From Sphingobium sp. SCG-1 (GTDB lineage Bacteria; Pseudomonadota; Alphaproteobacteria; Sphingomonadales; Sphingomonadaceae): a stretch of 64,000 nucleotides of DNA. The position numbers and the translations under genes were made by a program. The notes below the pieces were generated by a model. The model was not told the DNA's origin. It did no database searches and saw only the letters and a list, made by a program, of their open reading frames with translations. The stretch covers positions 620,001 to 684,000 of the forward strand of contig NZ_CP026372.1 of assembly GCF_002953135.1 (NCBI RefSeq), read 5' to 3'. Below, in pieces: positions 7,459 to 16,130 of the stretch (the stretch's first letter is position 1; each line of letters starts with the position of its first letter).

Positions 7459-8301
7459 TCAGCAGTTCAGCTTTCGGATCAGGTCCGGCAACATTTTGGC
7501 GCCGTGATGGCCACGCGCCACAACAGCTTCGGCGTCGATACCCGCATTCGCCATGACCTTGGCAAAAATGTCCATATCCTCCGCTTCGACGGCCGCCATA
7601 TGGGGCGCTGTCTCAGGTGTTAGGACGGTGTTGATATGAATAAGCGAGTTGCTGAAACCGCTGCACAGTTTGATCGCCTCGATCAGCTTCCAGAGGTTGA
7701 GGCCATAGCGACTTGCAAGATCGACGAGGTCGGCGACATTGGCTTGGTTCATGATCATCATGGTGTTGTTGAAGAGCTTAGCTGCCTGCCCCGATCCTGA
7801 ATCCCCCAGGTAAACTACATGGCGGGAAAAGCTCTGGAATAAAGGCTCGCAACGATTTGCCACCGCCTCTGGTCCGCCCACAAGCGTTGTCAGTGTTTTT
7901 TCTTCCGCGCCCCGGCGCGCACCACTGACAGGCGCATCCAGGCTCTCGATGCGGTGCTGTGCGCATAATTCGGCCAGGTGCCCAGCATTTGCGGGTGTCC
8001 CCGTGCCGTGGTTGACGATAACTGAGCCTTTTTTTAGTCCGGTTAAAAGTCCGTTCTGTACGACTTCAAAGAGGTCGTCATCAGTGCGTAAGCAGAGAGC
8101 GACAACGGAGCAGGCTTGCGCGAGAGCGCCTAACCCGTCGTGCGCGGTATAGCGCACTTTCCCCAGATCCTTGTAGCTGAGGGGCCGGCGCGCCCATACA
8201 TGAAGATCGAAGCCGCCCTCGGCCAGAGCCTTGGCCATGGGAAGGCCTTGATCCCCCAGGCCGATGAACCCCACCGACATTCCGCTTTGCATATGATTCA
8301 T
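7459..8301 (-). CDS. 3-hydroxyisobutyrate-dehydrogenase-family NAD(P) oxidoreductase
   Basis: 280 aa from the ATG at 8301, which has AGGAG 6 nt upstream; a longer start at 8319 lacks that spacing. N-terminal Rossmann motif VGFIGLGDQGLPMAKALAEG with VWARRP following, typical of NADP-binding beta-hydroxyacid dehydrogenases. The substrate-binding DAPVSGARRGAE motif and the catalytic Lys in GQAAKLFNNTM are intact. The family oxidises 3-hydroxyisobutyrate, tartronate semialdehyde and related beta-hydroxyacids, or reduces imines. It sits between TonB receptor 1 and the aldo/keto reductase on the same strand, but with gaps of 200-300 bp on each side, so it is probably its own transcript. Confidence 0.85.
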   Translation of the reverse strand: MNHMQSGMSVGFIGLGDQGLPMAKALAEGGFDLHVWARRPLSYKDLGKVRYTAHDGLGALAQACSVVALCLRTDDDLFEVVQNGLLTGLKKGSVIVNHGTGTPANAGHLAELCAQHRIESLDAPVSGARRGAEEKTLTTLVGGPEAVANRCEPLFQSFSRHVVYLGDSGSGQAAKLFNNTMMIMNQANVADLVDLASRYGLNLWKLIEAIKLCSGFSNSLIHINTVLTPETAPHMAAVEAEDMDIFAKVMANAGIDAEAVVARGHHGAKMLPDLIRKLNC

Positions 8302-8598
8302 TGGTCGCTCCTGTTTCAACTGTTTTCATGGCGAACTTAAGGGAAATGCCGCCGCCAAGAGTGAGTGACCTGCACCAAAGGTGCCGCCAAGTGCCACGCC
8401 TTGGAGAGCTTCAGCCGAGACTGATATGAACCGCGGCATCCTCCCTGCTGGTCGTGCGAATTGTAGCGCGCGTTGATCGGACCTCCATAATCTGCATGGC
8501 GCAGGTGGCCCGAATGGAAAGTCCAAGCCGATTGCTGCACCCACAGCAATGTAATGCTGGGGCTATTGGCAATTTGCCCTTCTTGTTCGAAAGACGTG
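8302..8598. other. Intergenic region, no gene recognised
   Basis: Lies between the TonB receptor 1 stop and the dehydrogenase start, both on the minus strand. Overlapping minus-strand frames of 70-120 codons exist, but none shows a domain motif or a convincing ribosome-binding site and they shadow each other. It should contain the dehydrogenase promoter. Confidence 0.4.
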
Positions 8599-10797
8599 TT
8601 AGAAGTTGATGGCGATGCTGCCGCCGAATGTGAGTGGAGGGTTGGCAAACACGGTTGGGAAGCCAATATTCTGTTCGACCACGGATGTGATAACCTTTTC
8701 GTTTGCAAGGTTTTTTCCCCAAATCTTCAGGCTGATAGCATCGCCCGGCAGGTTCCAGGTTACCGAGGCATTGAAGAGGGTATAGGGGCTTTGCCGGACC
8801 AGATTGTCCGCCTGGAAGTAATAGTCGCCATTGTAATTTGCAGTGACGTTGAAGTCGAGCGACCCCGCCGGTAAGACGTGATGGTAATCAACTGCCAGCG
8901 TTCCGCTGAAGCTCTGCGCGAGCGGCAACCGGTTACCGGTGGCGTCGCCTGGCGCAAGCGTGTTCCCGAGCCCGCCGGGATTGGGATATGCGAACACGGC
9001 GCCATTAAAATCTGTGAACTCGGTATGCACGAGTTCGAATCCGCCGGAGGCACGCAAACCATCGGTGATCTGCGCCTCAAAGTCGACATCTACTCCATAA
9101 AGCTTGGCTTTAGGTCCGTTCACGACCTGCTGGGTCGTATTGATGAACTGGATCACCTGAAGATTGGTATAGTCGTAGTAGAAGCCTTCTACATTCAGGC
9201 GCAGCCGACGATCGAGCAGTTCCGATTTGAACCCGGCCGCGTAGGCCTTCAGCTTCTCTGGCAAGTAGCCAGCAGTTTGCGGCGAGACCGTGTTGAAGCC
9301 GCCACTTTTGAAGCCGGTACTGAACGAGGCATATGCCATCATGTCTGCCGAGAATTTATGATCAAGCGCAATGCGGATCGTGGGCTCGCTGAAGCGTACA
9401 TTCTTCGCGAAGTTGGTAGTCGTCGTAACACCCAGCTTATTTGTCGAGATCACACGCGCATCCTTCAACTCACGGCGTTCATAGGTGTAGCGAGCGCCCA
9501 ATGTGAGGTGCGTATCAGGGAGAAATTCCCAATTCATTTGACCGAATGGTGCGACGGATTCTGAATTTTCGGTCGCGTAGGACAGTGTCTGCGCAATTGA
9601 CGTGGGACTTGGCGTGAACAGGCCGCCAAAGTTCCGCTGAATCGGATCCGTAATATTGTCGTAGTTGAAATAATAGACTCCGAACATCCAGTCCAGCCGG
9701 CCGCCGCCGTTCGAAATGACTTGGAATTCCTGGCTGAAGCTTCGGCTCGGCAGGCGGGGCTGACGAACGACCTGCAGGGCCGGGGCGTTCGGCGTATTGG
9801 GAACAGCAGTATTATCGAACACGTTCGCGGCCACCAAGTCGCGGTATGCTGTTATCGAGACCAGCTTCACCGCTTCGCCCCCGTGGTTTATAGCGAGGCT
9901 GACACCGCCACCGTGAAGCGCGATGTATGAGTCGGTGCCTGCGTAGGTATCGTACACAGACTTCAGCGGACTCGTCACATAGGGATTGTCGAATGACAGC
10001 CGCGTGCCCGGCAATGGCTGGCGGCTGTTCGCAAAACGCTTCCAGTCGGCATAGTCACCAGCGATCGTGGCGTCGGTATTCTCACCGAGCTGAAAGAACA
10101 ATTTGCCGCGGATCGAAAAGTCGTGATCGATCCTGAAAGTATCTTTCCCGGTTGTGCGGTTCTTGCCCCAGCCATCGCCCTGCGTCCCGTAGGCGATAGC
10201 GAGGCTGGCTGCGACATTATCGCTTAGGCCCCCGGTCAGGTACGCGCCTCCTTTGACCGTAGCGTAATTGTCCACTTCCGCGTGCATCTTACCACTGAAA
10301 TCAAAACTCGGCCGCTTCGTCGTGATCTGGATAACACCAGCTGTCGCATTTCGGCCAAACAACGTGCCTTGCGGACCCTTCAGCACCGCAATCTGCTCGA
10401 TATCTTCGAATTCGCGCAGGCCTTCGCGCTGCTGAGGGATGTATACTCCGTCGATGTAAAGCGCGACTGGGTTCTCTGTCACCGTGCTCGCTGTGCCTAT
10501 ACCGCGGATCGAGGGCTGGAAAGAACCGGCATCAACGCGGACGTTAAGGCCGGGAACAACTGTGTTCAGGTGCATCGTGTCCGTGACGCCGCTGGCCGCT
10601 AGCTTTTCACCGGATGCTGCGGTGATCGCGATAGGGACGCGCTGAAGATTTTCCGACCGCTTCTGTGCGGTCACGACAATTTCTTCCAGTCCACGGTTGG
10701 ATGCTGGGGACGGAGGCGAGGCCGCGTCTTGCGCAAGTGCAGTGCCAGAATAGACCGTCGCGACGGCGATGACGATAGAAGATGTTGTGCGGCTCAT
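8599..10797 (-). CDS. TonB-dependent outer-membrane receptor 1
   Basis: 732-residue outer-membrane receptor. A signal peptide ends at ALAQ-D (residues 20-24), the TonB box is EEIVVTA at 38-44, the plug includes PSIRGIGTAS and LKGPQGTLFGRNATAGVIQI, and the 22-strand barrel ends with GGSIAINF, the terminal Phe being the BAM recognition residue. It is a full-length, FecA/CirA-type receptor of the sphingomonad group that imports small organic substrates rather than only siderophores. It reads away from operon A across a shared 480-bp region, so it probably supplies the substrate of hyuAB and the decarboxylase-like gene. Close in sequence to receptor 2 (both carry RSENLQRVPIAITA). Confidence 0.92.
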   Translation of the reverse strand: MSRTTSSIVIAVATVYSGTALAQDAASPPSPASNRGLEEIVVTAQKRSENLQRVPIAITAASGEKLAASGVTDTMHLNTVVPGLNVRVDAGSFQPSIRGIGTASTVTENPVALYIDGVYIPQQREGLREFEDIEQIAVLKGPQGTLFGRNATAGVIQITTKRPSFDFSGKMHAEVDNYATVKGGAYLTGGLSDNVAASLAIAYGTQGDGWGKNRTTGKDTFRIDHDFSIRGKLFFQLGENTDATIAGDYADWKRFANSRQPLPGTRLSFDNPYVTSPLKSVYDTYAGTDSYIALHGGGVSLAINHGGEAVKLVSITAYRDLVAANVFDNTAVPNTPNAPALQVVRQPRLPSRSFSQEFQVISNGGGRLDWMFGVYYFNYDNITDPIQRNFGGLFTPSPTSIAQTLSYATENSESVAPFGQMNWEFLPDTHLTLGARYTYERRELKDARVISTNKLGVTTTTNFAKNVRFSEPTIRIALDHKFSADMMAYASFSTGFKSGGFNTVSPQTAGYLPEKLKAYAAGFKSELLDRRLRLNVEGFYYDYTNLQVIQFINTTQQVVNGPKAKLYGVDVDFEAQITDGLRASGGFELVHTEFTDFNGAVFAYPNPGGLGNTLAPGDATGNRLPLAQSFSGTLAVDYHHVLPAGSLDFNVTANYNGDYYFQADNLVRQSPYTLFNASVTWNLPGDAISLKIWGKNLANEKVITSVVEQNIGFPTVFANPPLTFGGSIAINF

Positions 10798-10889
10798 TTT
10801 TACTTCTCCCTCTCCTGATAATATTACCTATAGATGTCACAAAGGTTTAAATATTTTTGTGAGTAAAGTATTGTTTCTACCGCTATATT

Positions 10890-10913
10890 AATTCTATAGT
10901 ATTCAATAGAATT
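10890..10913. repeat. Inverted repeat in the TonB receptor 1 leader
   Basis: AATTCTAT-N8-ATAGAATT, perfect 8-bp arms, about 93 bp upstream of the receptor start. It is AT-rich with no U-tract suited to termination, so an operator is more likely than a terminator. It differs from the CTC-N5-GAG motif and would therefore imply a second regulator. Confidence 0.4.
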
Positions 10914-11197
10914 TGGTATAGCTCTCAATTTTATTATTTATGGCGTTATTAGAGAAAGAGCTGGCGGAACTCGGCGACTGCACAAAACCTGCTCATCGCG
11001 ATAAAGTTTTCGCCAATAATTAGCCATGGAACGGTTGACGCGGATCTACCGAGATTGTGTTCTGCACGACGTATTCGCGCTGCACCACAAATCCTTTTCC
11101 ACGATGTGTTTGCAAGCTGTCACAATCCCCTCCTGCACCGCGTAGCGGCCTCTTTATGATCCACGTTTAGCCTAATGACAATTTGCAATCAACAAAA

Positions 11198-11214
11198 GTC
11201 CTCCATATAGAGAA
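11198..11214. promoter_or_regulatory. Putative operator, shared palindrome copy 3
   Basis: On the minus strand it reads TTCTCTATATGGAGGAC, matching the other copies at the TTCTCTATATG half and more loosely in the second half. It lies 67 bp upstream of hyuA and could also act on the divergent TonB receptor gene. Confidence 0.45.
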
Positions 11215-11280
11215 TATTGTTGAATTTATGATTGTGCGAACGCTTCAGGCGGTGCCGGTCGCGGGAAAGCAAGTGGGAGG

Positions 11281-13353
11281 ATGGAATTGGCCAGATGGTT
11301 GGTCGGTGTTGATACCGGCGGGACGTTCACAGATCTGTTGGCGTTCGAACAAGAAACTGGCGCACTGAAGCGTGCCAAGGTGCCTTCGGTCCCGCAGGAT
11401 CCGTCGCTCGCAGTCATTAACGCGCTAGAGGTGCTGTTCGCCGACGGGGTCGAGGCAAGGGACGTTGTGATGTTCACCCACGGCACAACCGTGGCGACCA
11501 ATGCGCTGCTGGAAGGGCGGGGCGTCAAAACCGGTCTCTTGATCACGCGTGGCTTTAGGGCTGTCTACGAAGCACGCGGTTGGTCCCAGCCAACCGGAAG
11601 CGACCTTCTAGATACTTTCTACCAAAAGCCACCGCTTCTGGTGCCGCAATCCCTCACAGAAGAGGCGGTGGAACGGCTGGATTTCAGGGGCGAGGTACTC
11701 ATCCCGCTCGATGAGGAGGCCCTTCGCCAGTCGGTACGCAACCTTCTCGCCAAAGGCGTGGAGGCGATCGCGATCTGTTTTCTCTACTCATTCGTCAATA
11801 GCACTCATGAGGAGCTGGCGGCGCGGATCGTGGCCGAAGAAGCCCCTAGCTGCCGCGTCTCGATTTCGTCGCACGTCTTGCCGGTCATACGCGAATATCC
11901 GCGGCTTTCGACGACGGTCATCGATGCGTATGTCGGCCCGAAGATCGAGGTCTATCTGATGCGGTTGACCGAACGGTTGCGGGAGCGCGGCATCGTGACG
12001 CCGCAAACCTTTCTGATGCAGTCCAATGGTGGCCTGATGCGGATCGCGCTGGGTGCGCGTCATCCCAACCAGACGCTACTGTCCGGGCCCGCCGCGGGGG
12101 TCATTGCCGGCGCCGACCTCGCGCGCGCGATGATGTGCGAACATGCGATAACCTTCGACATCGGCGGCACGTCCACAGACCTTGCCATCATTGTGAATGG
12201 CCGCCTGCCGGAGACGGCTCAGGGGGAGATCGCTGGACAAGACATCGGTACGCCGATGCTGCGCGTTCGAACATTGGGGGCAGGCGGGGGAACGATCGCT
12301 GCGGCGGGCAGGGACGGCCTTCTAAAGGTCGGGCCGCAAAGCGCCGGTTCTGTCCCTGGCCCCGCCTGCTACGGTCGGGGCGGTACGCAGGCGACGGTGA
12401 CCGATGCCAATCTTGTCCTGGGCGCGCTCAGCGGCAAGGCACTGCTGGCAGGCACCTTGTCGCTGGACGAGGCGGCCGCACATGGCGTGATAGCCAACTT
12501 GGCGGCCGAGCTCGGCATCGACAGTATCGCCTGCGCATCCGGTATCCTGAAGATCGTCAATACGCAGATGGCGATCGACGTGCGGATCGCGCTGCAGGAA
12601 CAAGGTCAGGACCCTCGCAAATTCACGCTGATAGCTTTTGGCGGCGCGGGGCCGCTACACGCCGCCGCCGTCGCGCGTGAAGTCGGCATCCGGCGCATCC
12701 TTGTCCCGCTCTATCCTGGTCTCAATTGCGCTATGGGTATGCTGCAGACCAGTGTGCGGCACTCGTATCTGAAGTCGGATATGGGCGGTTTGGCTGGCTT
12801 CCCTGCCGAGCGGATCGAGAGCATCTTCGATGGCCTGTGCACCCAGGCTTATGCAGAAGCCGAGGAAGAAGGATTCGAGAGAGATGCAGTTACGCTTACG
12901 CGCCTTCTGGATCTGCGATATCTTCACCAGGGTTATACATTGGGCGTGATTTGCCCGGACCGCATTAGCGGGGGTGATAAGGCCGGCATCAAGGCCAGCT
13001 TCGACGAACTTCATCATCAGATGTACGGCCAATCCGCTCCGGCGGAAGACATCGAGATCGTCACTTTCCGTCTGCAGTCGGAAATTTCGGTCCCGACCCT
13101 GAGCTTCTCCGATGCCTTGGTAGGCACCCCTGATCCCCTGAGAAAAGTCGAGAGCCGCGAACTCTTTGATCTCGAAAGCGACCGGTTCCTGAACGCGAAT
13201 GTCTTCGACCGGGCCGACATGCAGCCCGGGCAAGTGATCGCCGGCCCGGCGCTGATCCAGCAATATGACTCCACCGTCGTAATCTTAGCGCGGCAGGACG
13301 CAACGGTGATGCCCAACGGCACCTTGGTCATCGAAGAACAGGAAGATCAGTAA
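11281..13353 (+). CDS. hyuA: Hydantoinase/oxoprolinase A-type subunit
   Basis: 690-residue ATP-dependent hydantoinase/oxoprolinase family subunit A. The actin-like nucleotide fold is visible: GVDTGGTFTDLLAF at residues 9-22, TFDIGGTSTDLAI near 295 and AFGGAGPLHAAAVAR near 455. Family members cleave cyclic amides using ATP or, with extra subunits, carboxylate ketones (acetone and acetophenone carboxylases). No small third subunit is seen, which favours hydrolysis over carboxylation. GGGAGG directly abuts the ATG at 11281; the in-frame TTG at 11287 has better spacing (6 nt) and may be the true start. First gene of operon A, 2 nt before hyuB. The substrate is unknown. Confidence 0.88.
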   Translation: MELARWLVGVDTGGTFTDLLAFEQETGALKRAKVPSVPQDPSLAVINALEVLFADGVEARDVVMFTHGTTVATNALLEGRGVKTGLLITRGFRAVYEARGWSQPTGSDLLDTFYQKPPLLVPQSLTEEAVERLDFRGEVLIPLDEEALRQSVRNLLAKGVEAIAICFLYSFVNSTHEELAARIVAEEAPSCRVSISSHVLPVIREYPRLSTTVIDAYVGPKIEVYLMRLTERLRERGIVTPQTFLMQSNGGLMRIALGARHPNQTLLSGPAAGVIAGADLARAMMCEHAITFDIGGTSTDLAIIVNGRLPETAQGEIAGQDIGTPMLRVRTLGAGGGTIAAAGRDGLLKVGPQSAGSVPGPACYGRGGTQATVTDANLVLGALSGKALLAGTLSLDEAAAHGVIANLAAELGIDSIACASGILKIVNTQMAIDVRIALQEQGQDPRKFTLIAFGGAGPLHAAAVAREVGIRRILVPLYPGLNCAMGMLQTSVRHSYLKSDMGGLAGFPAERIESIFDGLCTQAYAEAEEEGFERDAVTLTRLLDLRYLHQGYTLGVICPDRISGGDKAGIKASFDELHHQMYGQSAPAEDIEIVTFRLQSEISVPTLSFSDALVGTPDPLRKVESRELFDLESDRFLNANVFDRADMQPGQVIAGPALIQQYDSTVVILARQDATVMPNGTLVIEEQEDQ

Positions 13354-13355
13354 TC

Positions 13356-15029
13356 ATGGATCCAATAACCACCGAAGTGGTCGGCAGCCGCCTGCGCGAA
13401 GCGGCCGCGACCATGGAACACGTCCTTTACCACAGCGGATATTCGCACATTCTGCGCGAATCGAAGGATGGGACGGCCGGGCTCACCGATCCACAAGGCC
13501 GGGTCGTCATGCTCGGAGGCGGACTGAAATATCACCTCGGCGCTTATGAGCAAGCCGTATGCGCGGTGCTGGAGCGTTTCCCCGCCGAGACCTTGAAGGA
13601 AGGCGACAGCTTCGTCGGGAACGATCCCTACATCTGCGGTTCGCCTCACGCGTCAGATTATGGTGCCATTACCCCCGCGTTCCACGAGGGCGTACTGATC
13701 GGCTTCGGCGTCAGCGTAGCGCACAAATCGGATATCGGCGGTATTGTGCCAGGCTCCGCAGGGGCCGCGGCGCGAGAAATCTATCATGATGGTGTCATTT
13801 TGCCGCCAGTTCGATTTCAAACGCCAGAGGGTGTCGTCGAAGACGTGGCTGCGATCATCGCGAACAACAGCCGCGTCCCCGATGTCGTCCTTGGCGATCT
13901 GCGCGCGCAAGTTGGAGCCACGCGCGTCGGCGCTGCCAGACTTAAGGATCTCTGCGACGAATATGGCCGCGACACGGTGCTTGCCGTGCAAACCGATCTT
14001 ATCGAGCGCGCCTCGCGTCAAGTCAGCAGCGAAATTGCGCAGTGGCGGGATACAGAAGTCTCGGTCGACGGCTTTATGGACTATGACGAGGCAACGGCGA
14101 CGACACCTGTTCGCGTCGCATTGAAGGCGACGAAAATAGGATCCCGCCTGATCCTTGATTTCACCGGCAGTGCAGGGCAATCAGACGGCCCGGTCAATCT
14201 AAGTGCCTCTACGACCCGGTCAGTCGCTTTGTTGGGGGTTGTCGCTGCAAGTGATCCCTCCATTCCGATCAACGCCGGCATTGCTGGTCCGGTGGAATTT
14301 ATCCTGCCGGAGGGGTCGATCGTCAACGCCAGCCGTCCGGCGACGGTCAATCTATATTTCCCGCCCGCGCACATGGTCTATAATCTGGTTCTATCAGCAC
14401 TTTCCGAACTGAACCCGAAGCGGGCTGTGGCACCATCGGGTTTGTGTGCAGGCGCGGTCTCTATCGGCTATGCCAAGGCGCGCAGCGGGAAACCGGCTGT
14501 GCTCTATGATCTGTTCAACACTGCCCTGGGCGGCGTCAGCAGCCATGACGGCGCTGCGATCGTGCAACCCATGAATCATTTTACGCCGGGGACAGCGATC
14601 GAACTCGTGGAAAGCGAATATCCGCTGCGAGTTCGGGCGTTCGAAATGTTGCGCGATTCAGCGGGTGCGGGCCGGTTCCGCGGTGGATCAGGCTATGCAC
14701 GGGAATATGAACTGCTGGAAGACGCCAGCCTGACCATCCGTTCTTCGAGCCATCAATTTACGGCGGCTGGGGTGCTGGGCGGTGCGGCTGCCAGTCCGTC
14801 CAGGGTCATTCTCAAGCGAGCCAACGGCGAGGCCACCAATCTTTACCCGCTCGAAACGCGCCCGCTTCTGGCAGGCGACATCATCCGTTTCGAGCGGGGC
14901 GGCGGCGCCGGTTACGGAAACCCGGCTGAACGTTCGCGCGACATGGTCCAGGCAGATGTCGACAATGGGTATGTCAGCTTGCAGGCCGCGGGCGAGCTTT
15001 ATGGCTTCCAGGCTGGAGGCGATGGCTGA
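13356..15029 (+). CDS. hyuB: Hydantoinase/oxoprolinase B-type subunit
   Basis: 557-residue subunit B of the same family, starting MDPITTEVVGSRLREAA, as most HyuB proteins do. Family signatures seen: GNDPYICGSPHASDYG near residue 89, SVAHKSDIGGIVPGS near 120, DLRAQVGATRVGA near 185, and the C-terminal FRGGSGYAREYEL and ERGGGAGYGNP. It starts 2 nt after the hyuA stop, which fits the obligate AB complex. It is followed by the decarboxylase-like gene 40 nt later. Cytoplasmic. Together with HyuA it would open a cyclic amide or add carboxylate to a carbonyl with ATP; which of the two cannot be decided from sequence. Confidence 0.88.
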   Translation: MDPITTEVVGSRLREAAATMEHVLYHSGYSHILRESKDGTAGLTDPQGRVVMLGGGLKYHLGAYEQAVCAVLERFPAETLKEGDSFVGNDPYICGSPHASDYGAITPAFHEGVLIGFGVSVAHKSDIGGIVPGSAGAAAREIYHDGVILPPVRFQTPEGVVEDVAAIIANNSRVPDVVLGDLRAQVGATRVGAARLKDLCDEYGRDTVLAVQTDLIERASRQVSSEIAQWRDTEVSVDGFMDYDEATATTPVRVALKATKIGSRLILDFTGSAGQSDGPVNLSASTTRSVALLGVVAASDPSIPINAGIAGPVEFILPEGSIVNASRPATVNLYFPPAHMVYNLVLSALSELNPKRAVAPSGLCAGAVSIGYAKARSGKPAVLYDLFNTALGGVSSHDGAAIVQPMNHFTPGTAIELVESEYPLRVRAFEMLRDSAGAGRFRGGSGYAREYELLEDASLTIRSSSHQFTAAGVLGGAAASPSRVILKRANGEATNLYPLETRPLLAGDIIRFERGGGAGYGNPAERSRDMVQADVDNGYVSLQAAGELYGFQAGGDG

Positions 15030-15069
15030 CAATCACGGTTCAATACCTTTTTTGCATAGGAGCAGTCGA

Positions 15070-16065
15070 GTGAGCGAGCGTCTCAATTTGTCTATCATGT
15101 CCGCTGTTTACGACCGTGTGCAGGCGTTGATGGACGGCCGCGTCAGGATCGAAGGATGTGACCACACATTCATGACGGCAGGCCATGAACAGATGTTTTT
15201 CCGTGCGTTCGAAACGGCCGAATATGATATTGCCGAACTTTCAATGGGATCGTACATTACTGCCGTTGCGCGCGGTGAGAACAAATATGTGGCCATCCCC
15301 GTATTTCTGTCCCGCATATTTCGGCATTCAGCCATATATTATAATGCCGACGCTGGTATCTCGAGCCCAGCTGATCTCATCGGCAAGAAAATGGGCGTCC
15401 CAGAATATCAGATGACAGCTGCTTTGTGGGCGCGGGGCTTTCTGGACGATGAATATGGCGTCTCGCCGAACATGATGCATTGGTTTCAGGGAGGACTCGA
15501 CGAGCCCGGCCGGTATGAGAAAGTTCCGCTTACCTTACCATCGGGTACTAAATTCGACACTATTGCCCCGGACAAAACGCTGGATGCGATGCTCGTATCG
15601 GGTGAGATCGACGCGCTGATATCGGCACGGACGCCGAAATCGTTTTCGAGCGGAAGCCCGAACGTCAAACGCATGTTCCCTGATTATCCGGCGGCAGAAA
15701 AAGCCTATTATGCCAAGACCAAAGTCTTCCCGATCATGCATGTCGTCGGCATCCGCCGCGAACTCGTCGATAAGCATCCCTGGCTCCCGAACGCCGTATT
15801 CGACGCGTTCTGCGCCGCGAAGGATTTTGCCGTCGACTGGTTTTCGAACGTTGCAGCACTGCGCGTGACGCTTCCCTGGTTCGACGCGCAACTGGATGAG
15901 ACCAAGAGGTTGATGGGTCCGAATTTCTGGCCGTACGGCATCAGCGCAAACAAGAAGACATTGTCGCTGATGCTCGACTATTCCTACCGTCACGGTCTGA
16001 CTGACCGCCTCCTCACCTTGGAAGACCTGTTCGCACCTTCGACATTTGTGGAAGTCAAGGTTTAG
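15070..16065 (+). CDS. 4,5-dihydroxyphthalate-decarboxylase-like protein, copy 1
   Basis: 331 aa, periplasmic-binding-protein fold enzyme family that includes Pht5 (4,5-dihydroxyphthalate decarboxylase). Seen: IMSAVYDRVQALMDGRV at the N-terminus, FVSR-type segment VFLSRIFRHSAIYYNADAGI, KKMGVPEYQMTAALWARG, SGEIDALISARTP and the C-terminal FAPSTFVEVKV. No signal peptide, so it is cytoplasmic and not a transport binding protein. The GTG at 15070 is chosen because AGGAG precedes it by 6-7 nt and the product then aligns with MAKLRLSIAS of copy 2; an ATG at 15022 overlapping hyuB is possible. If it makes protocatechuate, the LigAB pair nearby would take the product. The exact aromatic acid is not known. 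Confidence 0.8.
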   Translation: MSERLNLSIMSAVYDRVQALMDGRVRIEGCDHTFMTAGHEQMFFRAFETAEYDIAELSMGSYITAVARGENKYVAIPVFLSRIFRHSAIYYNADAGISSPADLIGKKMGVPEYQMTAALWARGFLDDEYGVSPNMMHWFQGGLDEPGRYEKVPLTLPSGTKFDTIAPDKTLDAMLVSGEIDALISARTPKSFSSGSPNVKRMFPDYPAAEKAYYAKTKVFPIMHVVGIRRELVDKHPWLPNAVFDAFCAAKDFAVDWFSNVAALRVTLPWFDAQLDETKRLMGPNFWPYGISANKKTLSLMLDYSYRHGLTDRLLTLEDLFAPSTFVEVKV

Positions 16066-16130
16066 GCGCAGGCGAGGCTTGCAAATTGAAAATGTCACGC
16101 GGGTGCGTGAAGTTATCGGAGAATATGACA

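Larger units (their letters stand above)
10798..11280. other. Divergent AT-rich control region between TonB receptor 1 and operon A
   Basis: About 480 bp without a gene. The first 170 bp are markedly AT-rich compared with the flanks. It holds a 24-bp inverted repeat at 10890-10913 and copy 3 of the shared 17-bp palindrome at 11198-11214. No RNA gene seen. Confidence 0.6.

Noticed and set aside
15070..16065. Periplasmic solute-binding protein for an ABC or TRAP transporter
   Set aside because: The fold is similar, but there is no signal peptide or lipobox and no permease or ATPase gene nearby, while the sequence blocks fit the Pht5-like decarboxylase group.
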